Shown here piece after piece: positions 19,596-28,167 of a stretch of 64,000 nt of DNA. A program made the position numbers and the translations under genes. The stretch's first letter is position 1; each line of letters begins with the position of its first letter. Under the pieces are notes generated by a model. The model saw only the letters and a list, made by a program, of their open reading frames with translations. It was not told where the DNA came from and ran no database searches. The DNA is from CBFDBF01 sp050291465 (GTDB taxonomy: Bacteria; Pseudomonadota; Gammaproteobacteria; Chromatiales; Chromatiaceae): contig JBNKJV010000003.1 of NCBI GenBank assembly GCA_050291465.1, positions 62,001-126,000 on the forward strand. Reading direction: 5' to 3'.

Positions 19596-20483
19596 ATGCC
19601 CCCTCTGTTGGAAGCACACAACCTGATCAAACACTACCGCGAAGTGAAGGCGGTGGACGGCATCAGTTTCACCATTCCGCGGGGCACCTGTTTCGGCCTA
19701 CTGGGCCCCAATGGCGCAGGCAAGACCACCACCGTCGAAATGTTGGAGGGCATTCTCTCCCCCACCGACGGAGAGATCCTCTATCAGGGCCGCCCCTTGG
19801 GGACGGAGTTCAAGGAGGAGGCGGGCATCATGTTTCAGACTACCGCCCTGCAGGAGCAAATCACGGTGCAGGAGATCCTGAACCTGTTCCAGCGCCTCTA
19901 TATTCGGGCCCGACCGCTGTCGGAGTTGATCAAACAGTGCGCCCTGGGGGAGTTTCTCGACCGTGACGCCAAACGTCTTTCCGGTGGCCAGCGCCAACGG
20001 CTACTGCTGGCCATCGCCCTGATCAACGACCCCAGGATAGTTTTTCTGGATGAACCCACAACCGGACTGGATCCCCAGTCCCGGCGCAACTTCTGGCAAC
20101 TGGTGAACGATATCAAGGCGGAGGGTAAAACCGTGGTATTGACCACCCATTACATGGAAGAGGCGTACGAGCTCTGCGACGAGATCGTGATCCTGGATCA
20201 TGGACGTATCATCGCCCAGGGCTCGCCCCAGGAACTGCTGAAACGCCATTTCGACCAATCGGTGCTCTCCCTGCCGGCCGCGGACATACCCTCCATCCCC
20301 GAACTCGAGGGAAAACTTCCGGTACACCAGCGTAACGGAAAGATCGAAATATTCAGCGATGACGTGGACAGCGCCATCCGGCAACTGATGGAGAACGATA
20401 TCCCCCTGGGCCGTCTGCAGATTCGATCGCCGACCCTGGAAGACCTGTTTCTGGAACTGACCGGCCACGAGCTGCGGGGCTGA
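19596..20483 (+). CDS. ABC-2 type exporter, ATP-binding subunit
   Basis: A 295-residue ABC ATPase: Walker A GPNGAGKTT near residue 37, signature LSGGQRQR near 130, Walker B IVFLDEPTTGLD near 148, and the switch histidine in TTHYMEEA near 185. The C-terminal 80 residues form the extra domain usual in DrrA/YbhF-like exporters. The permease gene begins 10 bp downstream. Substrate unknown (drug, lipid or polymer); the pair is a two-gene operon. Confidence 0.92.
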   Translation: MPPLLEAHNLIKHYREVKAVDGISFTIPRGTCFGLLGPNGAGKTTTVEMLEGILSPTDGEILYQGRPLGTEFKEEAGIMFQTTALQEQITVQEILNLFQRLYIRARPLSELIKQCALGEFLDRDAKRLSGGQRQRLLLAIALINDPRIVFLDEPTTGLDPQSRRNFWQLVNDIKAEGKTVVLTTHYMEEAYELCDEIVILDHGRIIAQGSPQELLKRHFDQSVLSLPAADIPSIPELEGKLPVHQRNGKIEIFSDDVDSAIRQLMENDIPLGRLQIRSPTLEDLFLELTGHELRG

Positions 20484-20493
20484 AGGATATAAC

Positions 20494-21501
20494 ATGCGCT
20501 TTAGACGTTTTACCGCCGCCCTTACCGCACGAAACCGCGAGTTCCTGCGGGACCGCACCGCCATCGCCTGGAACATTATCCTGCCGGTGATGATCGTCAT
20601 CGGCTTCGCCTTCTTCTTTAACCTGGACAGCAACGAGATGTTCAAGGTCGGCGTTTACGGAGAAGCCGACGGCAAATCTCCCAGGCTGGAGTATTTCCTG
20701 GACACCGACCACATTCGCTTCCTCCCGGTCGACGACCTACAACAGGCGGTAACCAAGGTGGAACGACATCAGTTGGACATGCTTCTAGACCTGACGCAAA
20801 ACCGATACTGGGTCAATTCCGAGTCCCAACGCGGTTACTTCCTACAACGGCTGATGGATGGCGGCGGCAACCCTATCAGGAAAGAGACCGTCAGTGGAAA
20901 GGAGGTCCGCTATGTGGACTGGGTGGCGCCGGGGGTGTTCGGAATGAACATCATGTTCGGTTCTCTTTTCGGCGTCGGATACGTCATCGTTCGCTACCGT
21001 AAAAACGGGGTATTAAAACGATTGAAGGCCACCCCCCTGACCGCCTTCGAGTTCCTCTCCGCGCAGGTTACATCCCGTCTCTGGCTGATCATGGCCATCA
21101 CTATCCTGATCTACGCGGGTACCAACCTGTTTATCGGATTCTGCATGAACGGTTCCTATCTGACCCTGCTTCTGGTGCTGTTGATCGGCACCCTGAGCAT
21201 GGTAAGCCTGAGCCTTATCGTGGCCGCCCGACTGGCAAGCGAAGAGGTGGCCAACGGCTTCCTCAACCTGCTCAGCATGCCGATGCTGTTTCTCTCCGGT
21301 GTATGGTTCTCCCTAGAAGGATCATCGACCCTGGTGCAAAAACTCGCCCTGCTGCTTCCGCTCACCCATCTGGTCAATGCCGCCCGATCGGTGATGATCG
21401 ACGGCGCGGGACTGATCGAGATCGCACCCAATCTCATCGCCCTGATAATAATGACCGCCTGTTTCCTACTTATCGCGGCATACAGTTTTCGTTGGGAATA
21501 A
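20494..21501 (+). CDS. ABC-2 type exporter, permease subunit
   Basis: A 335-residue ABC-2 permease. The first membrane helix (about 28-48) is followed by a large extracytoplasmic domain (50-140) and five more helices between 150 and 333, with the conserved VRYRKNGVLKRLKATPL coupling segment near residue 165. Ribosome site GAAGGA before ATG 20494. It partners the ATPase immediately upstream. Confidence 0.92.
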   Translation: MRFRRFTAALTARNREFLRDRTAIAWNIILPVMIVIGFAFFFNLDSNEMFKVGVYGEADGKSPRLEYFLDTDHIRFLPVDDLQQAVTKVERHQLDMLLDLTQNRYWVNSESQRGYFLQRLMDGGGNPIRKETVSGKEVRYVDWVAPGVFGMNIMFGSLFGVGYVIVRYRKNGVLKRLKATPLTAFEFLSAQVTSRLWLIMAITILIYAGTNLFIGFCMNGSYLTLLLVLLIGTLSMVSLSLIVAARLASEEVANGFLNLLSMPMLFLSGVWFSLEGSSTLVQKLALLLPLTHLVNAARSVMIDGAGLIEIAPNLIALIIMTACFLLIAAYSFRWE

Positions 21502-21659
21502 AAACAGGACGCCGTATCCCCCATGCGCAATACATCATAAAATCGCCCGAGAATCGTCACTGAATACGGGAAAGGTACTATATTTTATTTAGCTGTCCGA
21601 AAAACAATCACTAAAAGTCTCAGGGAGGGACTTGATAGCTAACGGGACTGACTTATTTC

Positions 21660-22718
21660 ATGCCTGACCAAGCACAAGACGAGAACCCGCCCCTCCTGTT
21701 CACAGCCGAGACCATGGAGGAGGCCAAGGAATTCTTCCGTCTGACGGTGCGTCTCCTCACGCAGCATGACCTCCCTCCCAATCCGTTAAATTACGGCCTG
21801 GGTTTCAACTACTCTGCCGGAAGGGATACCCGCCTGCAGGAGAAGCTGGACGAAGCACTCTCGCAAGAGGGGGGGTTGAGCCCGGAGAAGGCAAAAGAAC
21901 TTTTCCTGCGCTTCATCTACAACTGTGACGAAACCGTTCTGGAGGGGTTGCGTGAGGAACTCCTGAGGATCGTTGCCGAGATGATAGGCGCGCTGGTGGA
22001 GCTGGCCGCCAGAGCCTCGGTATCGGGTGAAAACATTGAACGGCATATCGACACGTTACAACAGACAACCAACGTTCAAGAGATTTTATCGGTAGCCTCT
22101 TCCATCCTTTCCGAGACCCGCGCCCTGGTTACCGAAAGCAGGGAACTGGAAGAGCAATTGAATTACTCGTCGGAGGAAATGACAAAACTCCAGGATGAAT
22201 TGCAGCAGGCACGCCACGCCGCGTATATCGACGCACTAACCGGAATCCTTAACCGACGCGGCTTTGACAAGGAACTTTCGGAACTTATCGAAGGGACAAT
22301 CGAAACCACTCCGGTATTTTCCCTGCTTATTATGGATATCGACCACTTCAAATCCGTCAACGACAAACACGGCCACCTGATCGGAGACAAAGTACTTCAG
22401 GCTATAGCCCATCTGCTCAATACACATACCAAGGGTGGTGACCGGGCGGCACGTTTCGGGGGTGAGGAGTTCGCGGTGCTATTACCGGGGACGGAATTAC
22501 AAAATGCCGCCACGGTTGCCGAGAATATTCGTCTGCACGTGGAGAAACTGGTGCTCAGGCGCCCCAAGACCAGAGAACTTCTGAGTGATATCACGGCATC
22601 CATCGGTGTCGGTCGTTACCGACTCGGGGAATCCGCCTACGAATTCATCCACCGCTGCGACAAAGCACTTTATCAGGCGAAGAAGAACGGCCGTAATTGC
22701 GTGGTCGTGGCCGACTGA
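21660..22718 (+). CDS. Diguanylate cyclase (GGDEF)
   Basis: A 352-residue protein with a helical N-terminal part (1-150), a coiled coil at about 155-185, and a GGDEF domain from DALTGILNRRGF to the C-terminus. The active site is GGEEF at residues 267-271, so cyclic di-GMP synthesis is expected. The inhibitory I-site position reads KGGD instead of RxxD, so product inhibition may be weak or absent. No membrane segment or named sensor domain; the input is unknown. Confidence 0.9.
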   Translation: MPDQAQDENPPLLFTAETMEEAKEFFRLTVRLLTQHDLPPNPLNYGLGFNYSAGRDTRLQEKLDEALSQEGGLSPEKAKELFLRFIYNCDETVLEGLREELLRIVAEMIGALVELAARASVSGENIERHIDTLQQTTNVQEILSVASSILSETRALVTESRELEEQLNYSSEEMTKLQDELQQARHAAYIDALTGILNRRGFDKELSELIEGTIETTPVFSLLIMDIDHFKSVNDKHGHLIGDKVLQAIAHLLNTHTKGGDRAARFGGEEFAVLLPGTELQNAATVAENIRLHVEKLVLRRPKTRELLSDITASIGVGRYRLGESAYEFIHRCDKALYQAKKNGRNCVVVAD

Positions 22719-22748
22719 AACCTGCTCCGCAGTTGCGGCGACGGCAGA

Positions 22749-25013
22749 CTATTTGCCCGGGCGCACCAATCCACCCAATCCCATGCCCTCCAGCGCCTCC
22801 CGCATCAGGCGGCGTACTGCCTGAGCCTCTTCCAGCTGCAATGCCGCCTGCAGCAAATCCCTGCTGCGGGTACGGCTCAGACTCCGTACCACCCACTTCA
22901 CCTTGAGCAGACTGTTGGCACTCATACTCAGGCTTTCCACACCCATTCCCAACAGCAGAGCGGTTGCCAGGGGATTCCCCGCCAGTTCGCCGCAGATGCT
23001 GACCGGACGGTTATAGGCGGCCGCCCGATCCACGATCTGCTGAACGGCGCGCAACACTGCGGGGTGAAGATCATCATATATCTCTGCCACCCGCGGATTG
23101 TTTCGATCCACTGCCAGCAGATACTGAGTCAGGTCGTTGGTTCCCACCGAAAGAAAATCCACCCGTCGCGCCAGCGCCTCCGTCTGGTAGACCGCCGCCG
23201 GCACCTCCACCATAACCCCGATGCGCGGCATGGAGACCTCAATTCCATCCTCCTTCAGTTCATCGTGCGCCCGCTGGATAAGCAGTTTCAACTCGTCGAC
23301 CTCAGAAACGGAAGAGATCATGGGCAACATGATACGAAGATTGTCCAGACCTATGGCCGCCCGCAGCATGGCACGCACCTGGGTAAGAAAAATCTCCGGA
23401 TGATCCAGGGAAATACGGATTCCCCGCCAGCCCAGGAAAGGATTGGATTCCTCGATAGGAAAATAAGGCAGCGGTTTGTCACCACCCACGTCCAGAGTGC
23501 GCAGCGTAACCGGCCGGGGTGCAAAGGCATTGAGAACATGACGATAGTTGGTCGCTTGGGCGGACTCGCTGGGGAAACGGTCACGGATCATGAACGGAAG
23601 TTCGGTGCGATACAGTCCCACCCCTTCCGATTCCTCCATTCCCAGAGAACTCATATCCGACACCAGACCGGTATTGAGGTAAAGGGGTACCCGTCTACCG
23701 TCGAGCATCTCCGCCGGCTGGCCGCGGAGCCCCTCCATCTCCGTGGAGAGCTCCCGGTCCTCCTGTGCCAGCCTCTCGTACTCCTCGAGAACGGCCGGCG
23801 GCGGCGAAACATACACCCGTCCGCGATACCCATCCACGATAATCTGCTGACGGTCCATACGCCCGGCCGGCATCGCCACCACCCCCATAACCGCCGGTAC
23901 GTCCAGGGCCCGAGCCAGAATCGCCACGTGGGATGAGGGGGAGCCGCGGGCCGAAACCACACCCGCCAGGCGCCCTACAGGGACCTCAGCCAACTGCATG
24001 GCGCTTATCTCATCACCGACCAGAATGGTCTGTTCCGGATACTGTATCGTCGTCGGGGCATCCTGCTGCATATACATGAGGATGCGGCGCCCGAGATCTC
24101 GCACATCCGATGAACGTTCACGCAGGTAGGCATCTTCCATGTTCTCGAACACCCGCGCATGTTCCTCGATGGTTTGACGCAGGGCACCCGGCGCCCAGTT
24201 GCCGTCGCGAATGCGTTCGTTAACAACCGCCACCAGGGAGCTCCCTTCAAGCATCAGGATCCAGGCCTGGAACAGGGCCCGGTCCTCCGGTGGCAGATCC
24301 CCTTCCAGTTTCTTCTCCAGGCCGGTGAGATCGGCCCGTACCCTGTCCACAGCCTCCTGGAATACCGCGATCTCCCGTTCCTGGTCCTCGGCCGGACGAT
24401 CGGGAATGGCGTTCAGATCCGCCGGGGGATATACCACGACCGCCTCTCCCAGCGCCACGCCGCTGGCCCCCGCAAGCCCCTGGAGAAACCGGGACGGCAC
24501 CCCTTTCTGCTGCTGCAACGCACGCAGCTCGCCGCTTGCCTGAGCATGAGTGATGGCGCCCGCCAGTTGTGCGGCCAAGGTTACCAGGAACGCCTCTTCG
24601 TTTTCGTCAAACTGGCGCTGTTCCCGTTGCCGGACAACCAATACACCGAGCACCTTGCGATTAAGGATGATCGGCGCCCCCAGAAATCCATGGAAGATGG
24701 TCTCGCCGGTTTCCGTGGTAAAGAGATATCTCGGATGGGCGGGAGCATTCTCCAGGTTGACCGGTTCCGCCCGTTCGCAGACCAGGCCGATCAATCCGCG
24801 ATGCAGAGGAAGGGCCACTCGACCCACCGCTTCCGGACGCAGACCGTCCGTCGCGCGCAACACGTGGGTGCGCCGCTCAAAATCGGTCAGGTAAACAGAG
24901 CAGGCGTCGGTTTTGACCGCCGCTTTTACCCGCTTCACAATAATCTGCAGCGCCTCACCCAGGTCCGAGGCCCCGTTCACCTCCTGGATAATATGGCGCA
25001 AGGTATCAAGCAT
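22749..25013 (-). CDS. ptsP: Nitrogen-PTS enzyme I (PtsP) with GAF domain
   Basis: A 754-residue PEP-protein phosphotransferase. An N-terminal GAF domain (about 1-150) precedes a full enzyme I: the phosphorylated histidine is H362 in GSPSSHVAILAR, and the C-terminal PEP-binding barrel contains RTLDVGGDK and MLPMISSVSEVDE. It passes phosphate from PEP to NPr in the regulatory PTS. The gene lies 35 bp downstream of rppH on the same strand, the order known from enterobacteria and pseudomonads. Confidence 0.96.
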   Translation of the reverse strand: MLDTLRHIIQEVNGASDLGEALQIIVKRVKAAVKTDACSVYLTDFERRTHVLRATDGLRPEAVGRVALPLHRGLIGLVCERAEPVNLENAPAHPRYLFTTETGETIFHGFLGAPIILNRKVLGVLVVRQREQRQFDENEEAFLVTLAAQLAGAITHAQASGELRALQQQKGVPSRFLQGLAGASGVALGEAVVVYPPADLNAIPDRPAEDQEREIAVFQEAVDRVRADLTGLEKKLEGDLPPEDRALFQAWILMLEGSSLVAVVNERIRDGNWAPGALRQTIEEHARVFENMEDAYLRERSSDVRDLGRRILMYMQQDAPTTIQYPEQTILVGDEISAMQLAEVPVGRLAGVVSARGSPSSHVAILARALDVPAVMGVVAMPAGRMDRQQIIVDGYRGRVYVSPPPAVLEEYERLAQEDRELSTEMEGLRGQPAEMLDGRRVPLYLNTGLVSDMSSLGMEESEGVGLYRTELPFMIRDRFPSESAQATNYRHVLNAFAPRPVTLRTLDVGGDKPLPYFPIEESNPFLGWRGIRISLDHPEIFLTQVRAMLRAAIGLDNLRIMLPMISSVSEVDELKLLIQRAHDELKEDGIEVSMPRIGVMVEVPAAVYQTEALARRVDFLSVGTNDLTQYLLAVDRNNPRVAEIYDDLHPAVLRAVQQIVDRAAAYNRPVSICGELAGNPLATALLLGMGVESLSMSANSLLKVKWVVRSLSRTRSRDLLQAALQLEEAQAVRRLMREALEGMGLGGLVRPGK

Positions 25014-25048
25014 TTATTGGTGCCTTGGTAACGGGCATCCGACAGTGG

Positions 25049-25576
25049 TCAGCGACGATTCTGGCGCAAATAGTTGGAACTGGCCCGAACCGGCGGCGCG
25101 CCTTCTGGAAAAAGCAGCGGGGCCAGTTCCTCCAACGCTTTGGAATAGACCTGACGCTTGAAATAAACCACTTCACGCAACGGCTGCCAGTACTTGACCC
25201 AGCGCCATTGATCAAACTCGGGTTTGGACGAGGTATCCAGACAGAAGGCATCCTCCTCACAAAGGACACGCAGAAGAAACCAGCGTTGCTTCTGCCCGAT
25301 ACAGAGCGGATGGGAATTGTGGCGAAGGTAACGCTTGGGAATTCGGTAGCGAAGCCAATCGCAGGTGGAACCCAGAATCTCGACATGATGGGGCTTCAGC
25401 CCGACCTCCTCCTCCAGTTCACGAAACATGGCCTGCTCCGGAGTCTCATGTTCCTTGATGCCGCCCTGGGGAAACTGCCAGGCATTCTGACCGGCACGAC
25501 GCCCCCAAAACAGCCGCCGCTGACCGTTACAGAGAATAATGCCGACATTAGATCTATAGCCTTCCGAATCGATCAA
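25049..25576 (-). CDS. rppH: RNA pyrophosphohydrolase
   Basis: A 175-residue Nudix hydrolase that removes pyrophosphate from mRNA 5' ends to start decay. The protein starts MIDSEGYRSNVGIILCN; the Nudix box begins with GGIKEHETPEQA (near residue 37) and continues to RELEEEVGL. Followed by ptsP on the same strand. Divergent from the HAD phosphatase gene at 25819. Confidence 0.96.
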   Translation of the reverse strand: MIDSEGYRSNVGIILCNGQRRLFWGRRAGQNAWQFPQGGIKEHETPEQAMFRELEEEVGLKPHHVEILGSTCDWLRYRIPKRYLRHNSHPLCIGQKQRWFLLRVLCEEDAFCLDTSSKPEFDQWRWVKYWQPLREVVYFKRQVYSKALEELAPLLFPEGAPPVRASSNYLRQNRR

Positions 25577-25818
25577 AATGGGTCCCTTGGGAATTTTCCG
25601 TTATTTGATTCTTCCATAACAACGCCTCATCCGGCAACCCGGAACCCCGTTCCTGAAGACCCCGAAGCACGAAATAACGCTACTGTTCACAAGTATTTAT
25701 CAGATTAATGCAACTATCCCGGCGGTAATACAATGATGGCGGAGAGACACGCGTGTCCGGCATCCGGTCCCATATTGCGGTAGAATCCGCCCTTGTTTTG
25801 CTATTCGGAGTATCAACC

Positions 25819-26475
25819 TTGTCCCTGGCCATATTCGATCTCGATAACACCCTGCTGGCAGGGGATTCCGACTACCTCTGGGGGGTCTTCCTGGCGGAAC
25901 AGGGGGTGGTGGACGGTGCCTTCTATGAGCGCGAGAATGAGCGTTTTTATCAGGAGTACCGCGAGGGACGGCTCGATATCTTCGAATTCCTGCGCTTCTC
26001 CCTGAAGCCCCTGAGAGAAAACGATCCCGCTCGACTAAAGCGGCTGCGGGAGCAATTCCTGGAAGAAAAGATAGACCCCATCATACTGCCCGCCGCCCGG
26101 GATCTCATCGCAAAGCACCGCTCCGCGGGCGATATCCCGCTGATCATCACCGCCACCAACGCTTTCGTTACCGCACCTATCGCCGAACGTTTCGGTATCG
26201 AAAACCTGATCGCCACGGATCCCGAGATGGTCGACGGACGGTATACCGGCGAGGTGGCCGGGGAACCGAGTTACCGTGAGGGTAAGGTCATCCGTCTGAA
26301 CCACTGGCTCCAGAGCCATGGTGAAAACCTTCAGGACAGCAGCTTCTATAGCGATTCCCACAACGACATCCCGCTGCTTGAGCAGGTGGATCATCCGTTC
26401 GCCGTCGATCCGGATGAGCAACTGGCCGCCTACGCCTCGGCACAGGGTTGGCCTATTATCAGTCTCAGAACCTGA
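25819..26475 (+). CDS. HAD-IB family phosphatase
   Basis: A HAD hydrolase of the PSP-like IB subfamily; catalytic motif I FDLDNTLL near the start, motif II ITATN near residue 112, and motif IV YSDSHNDIPLL near residue 175. I choose TTG 25819 (218 residues, GGAG eight bases upstream): family members begin two or three residues before AIFDLDNT, while the upstream in-frame ATG at 25753 adds 22 residues not typical of the family. Substrate is probably a small phospho-metabolite. Neighbouring rppH is the order seen in Pseudomonas. Confidence 0.85.
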   Translation: MSLAIFDLDNTLLAGDSDYLWGVFLAEQGVVDGAFYERENERFYQEYREGRLDIFEFLRFSLKPLRENDPARLKRLREQFLEEKIDPIILPAARDLIAKHRSAGDIPLIITATNAFVTAPIAERFGIENLIATDPEMVDGRYTGEVAGEPSYREGKVIRLNHWLQSHGENLQDSSFYSDSHNDIPLLEQVDHPFAVDPDEQLAAYASAQGWPIISLRT

Positions 26476-26521
26476 GGCATCCAACCCCGGGTATCACTGA
26501 ACCACGGAACGGGATTATCCA

Positions 26522-26758
26522 ATGCGTATAAAACCGTTTTTCATCATCTTCCCGGTCCTGGTAGGCGTGGTCATCTATGCCTACTATGCACCCGAGGAAA
26601 AACCGGAACCGGCCACCACGCTCACACCCAAGGAATACATCGAACTGGTGGAAAAGAAGAAATCGGAAAAACAACAAACGGCGAAGGCGGCCGATGAAAA
26701 ACAGGGTGTGGATGAAAATAAGGAGAGCGTCCCTGCCGACGCCTCTTCCCGGCCTTAG
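26522..26758 (+). CDS. Small single-pass membrane protein, unknown
   Basis: A 78-residue protein: hydrophobic residues 5-22 act as an anchor or uncleaved signal, and the rest is a highly charged Lys/Glu-rich tail that is probably disordered or helical. It starts 46 bp after the HAD gene and could be cotranscribed. No family recognised. Confidence 0.5.
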   Translation: MRIKPFFIIFPVLVGVVIYAYYAPEEKPEPATTLTPKEYIELVEKKKSEKQQTAKAADEKQGVDENKESVPADASSRP

Positions 26759-26787
26759 TCCTTACCCAAGTGTACCCGCCGTCCCTC

Positions 26788-27474
26788 TCAGTAGACGGTT
26801 ACCAGCGAACCCTCGAAAACGACGTTGCCCCGGGGAGCGGTCAAAGGAGCACCCGAGTCCTGCTCTATAGTGACCTTGAAGCGGCTGTTATCCCCCAGCA
26901 CGGCGGGTATGGCCATACTCTGACTTCCCTCATGAGGCAGTATACCCACCGGTAACATACGTCCGTCCGGGGTCTCCATCCAGAGCAGACAATACTTCCC
27001 CTGCGGCATCGGAGTGGGTGCGACCGCCTTCACCTGCAGCATTCCCTCCTGCCCCCCGGTGGAAACGATCCACCCGGCACCGGCCCGGTCGTTGTTCACC
27101 ACCATCACCCGATCCATTCCTCCGTCCTGAGGCAGCTGAAACAGGGTCAGACTTACCACTACCAGCAGCCCCGCCGTCACCATACCCAGGTTGCGCCAGA
27201 AACCAAGACTACCCCACAAGCCCGGCCTGGGCTGTGGAACCGGTCCCTCGATGCGCTGCTCAACGGCCTTCCAGACCTTTTCCGGCGGTGTGACCGGCTC
27301 CGCCGTTTCGAGCATCGGACATAGTCGTTGTTCCCAGGCTGAAACCTCGGCCTGCAACCGTAGATCATCCGCCAACGCCCGCTCGAAATCCCTCCTTTCG
27401 TCATCGTTCAGGGTCCCAAGCACATATTCGCCTGCCAATTCGCTGAGTTGCGATTTTTCATTGTGCTGTGTCAT
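26788..27474 (-). CDS. Anti-sigma factor, RskA-like
   Basis: A 228-residue anti-sigma factor. ATG 27474 overlaps the sigma gene stop by four bases (TCAT on the plus strand), so translation is coupled. Residues 1-75 form the cytosolic zinc-less anti-sigma domain (LAGEYVLGTLNDDERRDFERAL), one membrane helix follows at about 100-118, and the C-terminal 100 residues form the periplasmic RskA domain. It should bind and silence the ECF factor encoded just upstream until an envelope signal releases it. Confidence 0.9.
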   Translation of the reverse strand: MTQHNEKSQLSELAGEYVLGTLNDDERRDFERALADDLRLQAEVSAWEQRLCPMLETAEPVTPPEKVWKAVEQRIEGPVPQPRPGLWGSLGFWRNLGMVTAGLLVVVSLTLFQLPQDGGMDRVMVVNNDRAGAGWIVSTGGQEGMLQVKAVAPTPMPQGKYCLLWMETPDGRMLPVGILPHEGSQSMAIPAVLGDNSRFKVTIEQDSGAPLTAPRGNVVFEGSLVTVY

Positions 27475-28061
27475 CGTTCCAGGCACCTCTTCAGCTGTTC
27501 CAGCCCGCGACGAATCCATGTCTTGACGGTTCCCAGGGGGGTATCCGTCTGTCGCGCCAGCTCTTCATGGGTCAGCCCCTTGAAGTAGGCCAGCGCAATT
27601 ATCTGCCGCTGCTGCTCCTGCAACTGTTCCAGGCAGGTGTTCAGTCTTCTGCCCTCATCCGTCTGTTGCAGCTTCTCCAGGGGTGGCGGGTCGCTGTCTC
27701 TCTCCTCAGGCAGACTGCCTGGGTTATCCTGCAATACCTCCCTGCGTCGCTTACGTAGCAGGTCCAAGGCCTGATTGCGTGCGATGGTCATCATCCAGGT
27801 CATGGGTGACGCAATATAAGGACGGTAGTCCTTGGCGTTGTGCCAGACCTTGATGAAGACCTCCTGCAGGCAGTCCTGCGCCCACTCTTCCCTGTTTAAT
27901 ATACGCACGATGACGCCATACAGTTTCGCCGATGACATCTGGTAGAGCTGGGCGAACGCCCGACGATCATGCAGAACGCAGGCCGCCAACAACTCCTTGA
28001 GCTGTTCATTGCGCCTTTCCCGCGCAGTGTCGGTATCCTGCCGATCTTCCCCTGGGACCAT
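27471..28061 (-). CDS. ECF sigma factor, SigK-like
   Basis: A 196-residue ECF sigma factor. Region 2 (about 30-100) includes DCLQEVFIKVWHNAKDY and the -10 recognition helix; region 4 (about 135-190) has LPEQ-like LEQLQEQQRQIIALAYFKGLTHEELA with a helix-turn-helix. It is the partner of the RskA-like protein with overlapping stop and start. GGAG lies eight bases before ATG 28061. Target regulon unknown; the neighbouring secreted genes at 28168-30292 on the same strand are candidates. Confidence 0.93.
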   Translation of the reverse strand: MVPGEDRQDTDTARERRNEQLKELLAACVLHDRRAFAQLYQMSSAKLYGVIVRILNREEWAQDCLQEVFIKVWHNAKDYRPYIASPMTWMMTIARNQALDLLRKRRREVLQDNPGSLPEERDSDPPPLEKLQQTDEGRRLNTCLEQLQEQQRQIIALAYFKGLTHEELARQTDTPLGTVKTWIRRGLEQLKRCLER

Positions 28062-28167
28062 GTCGTCTCCGCTATGAGGTTTGATACGGAGGCCGTATCA
28101 GTCCCCATGGTAACGAAACCCCAGGTAAAGACAAATCCCCTGCGCCTCTGCAGCGGCCGACGAAGGA

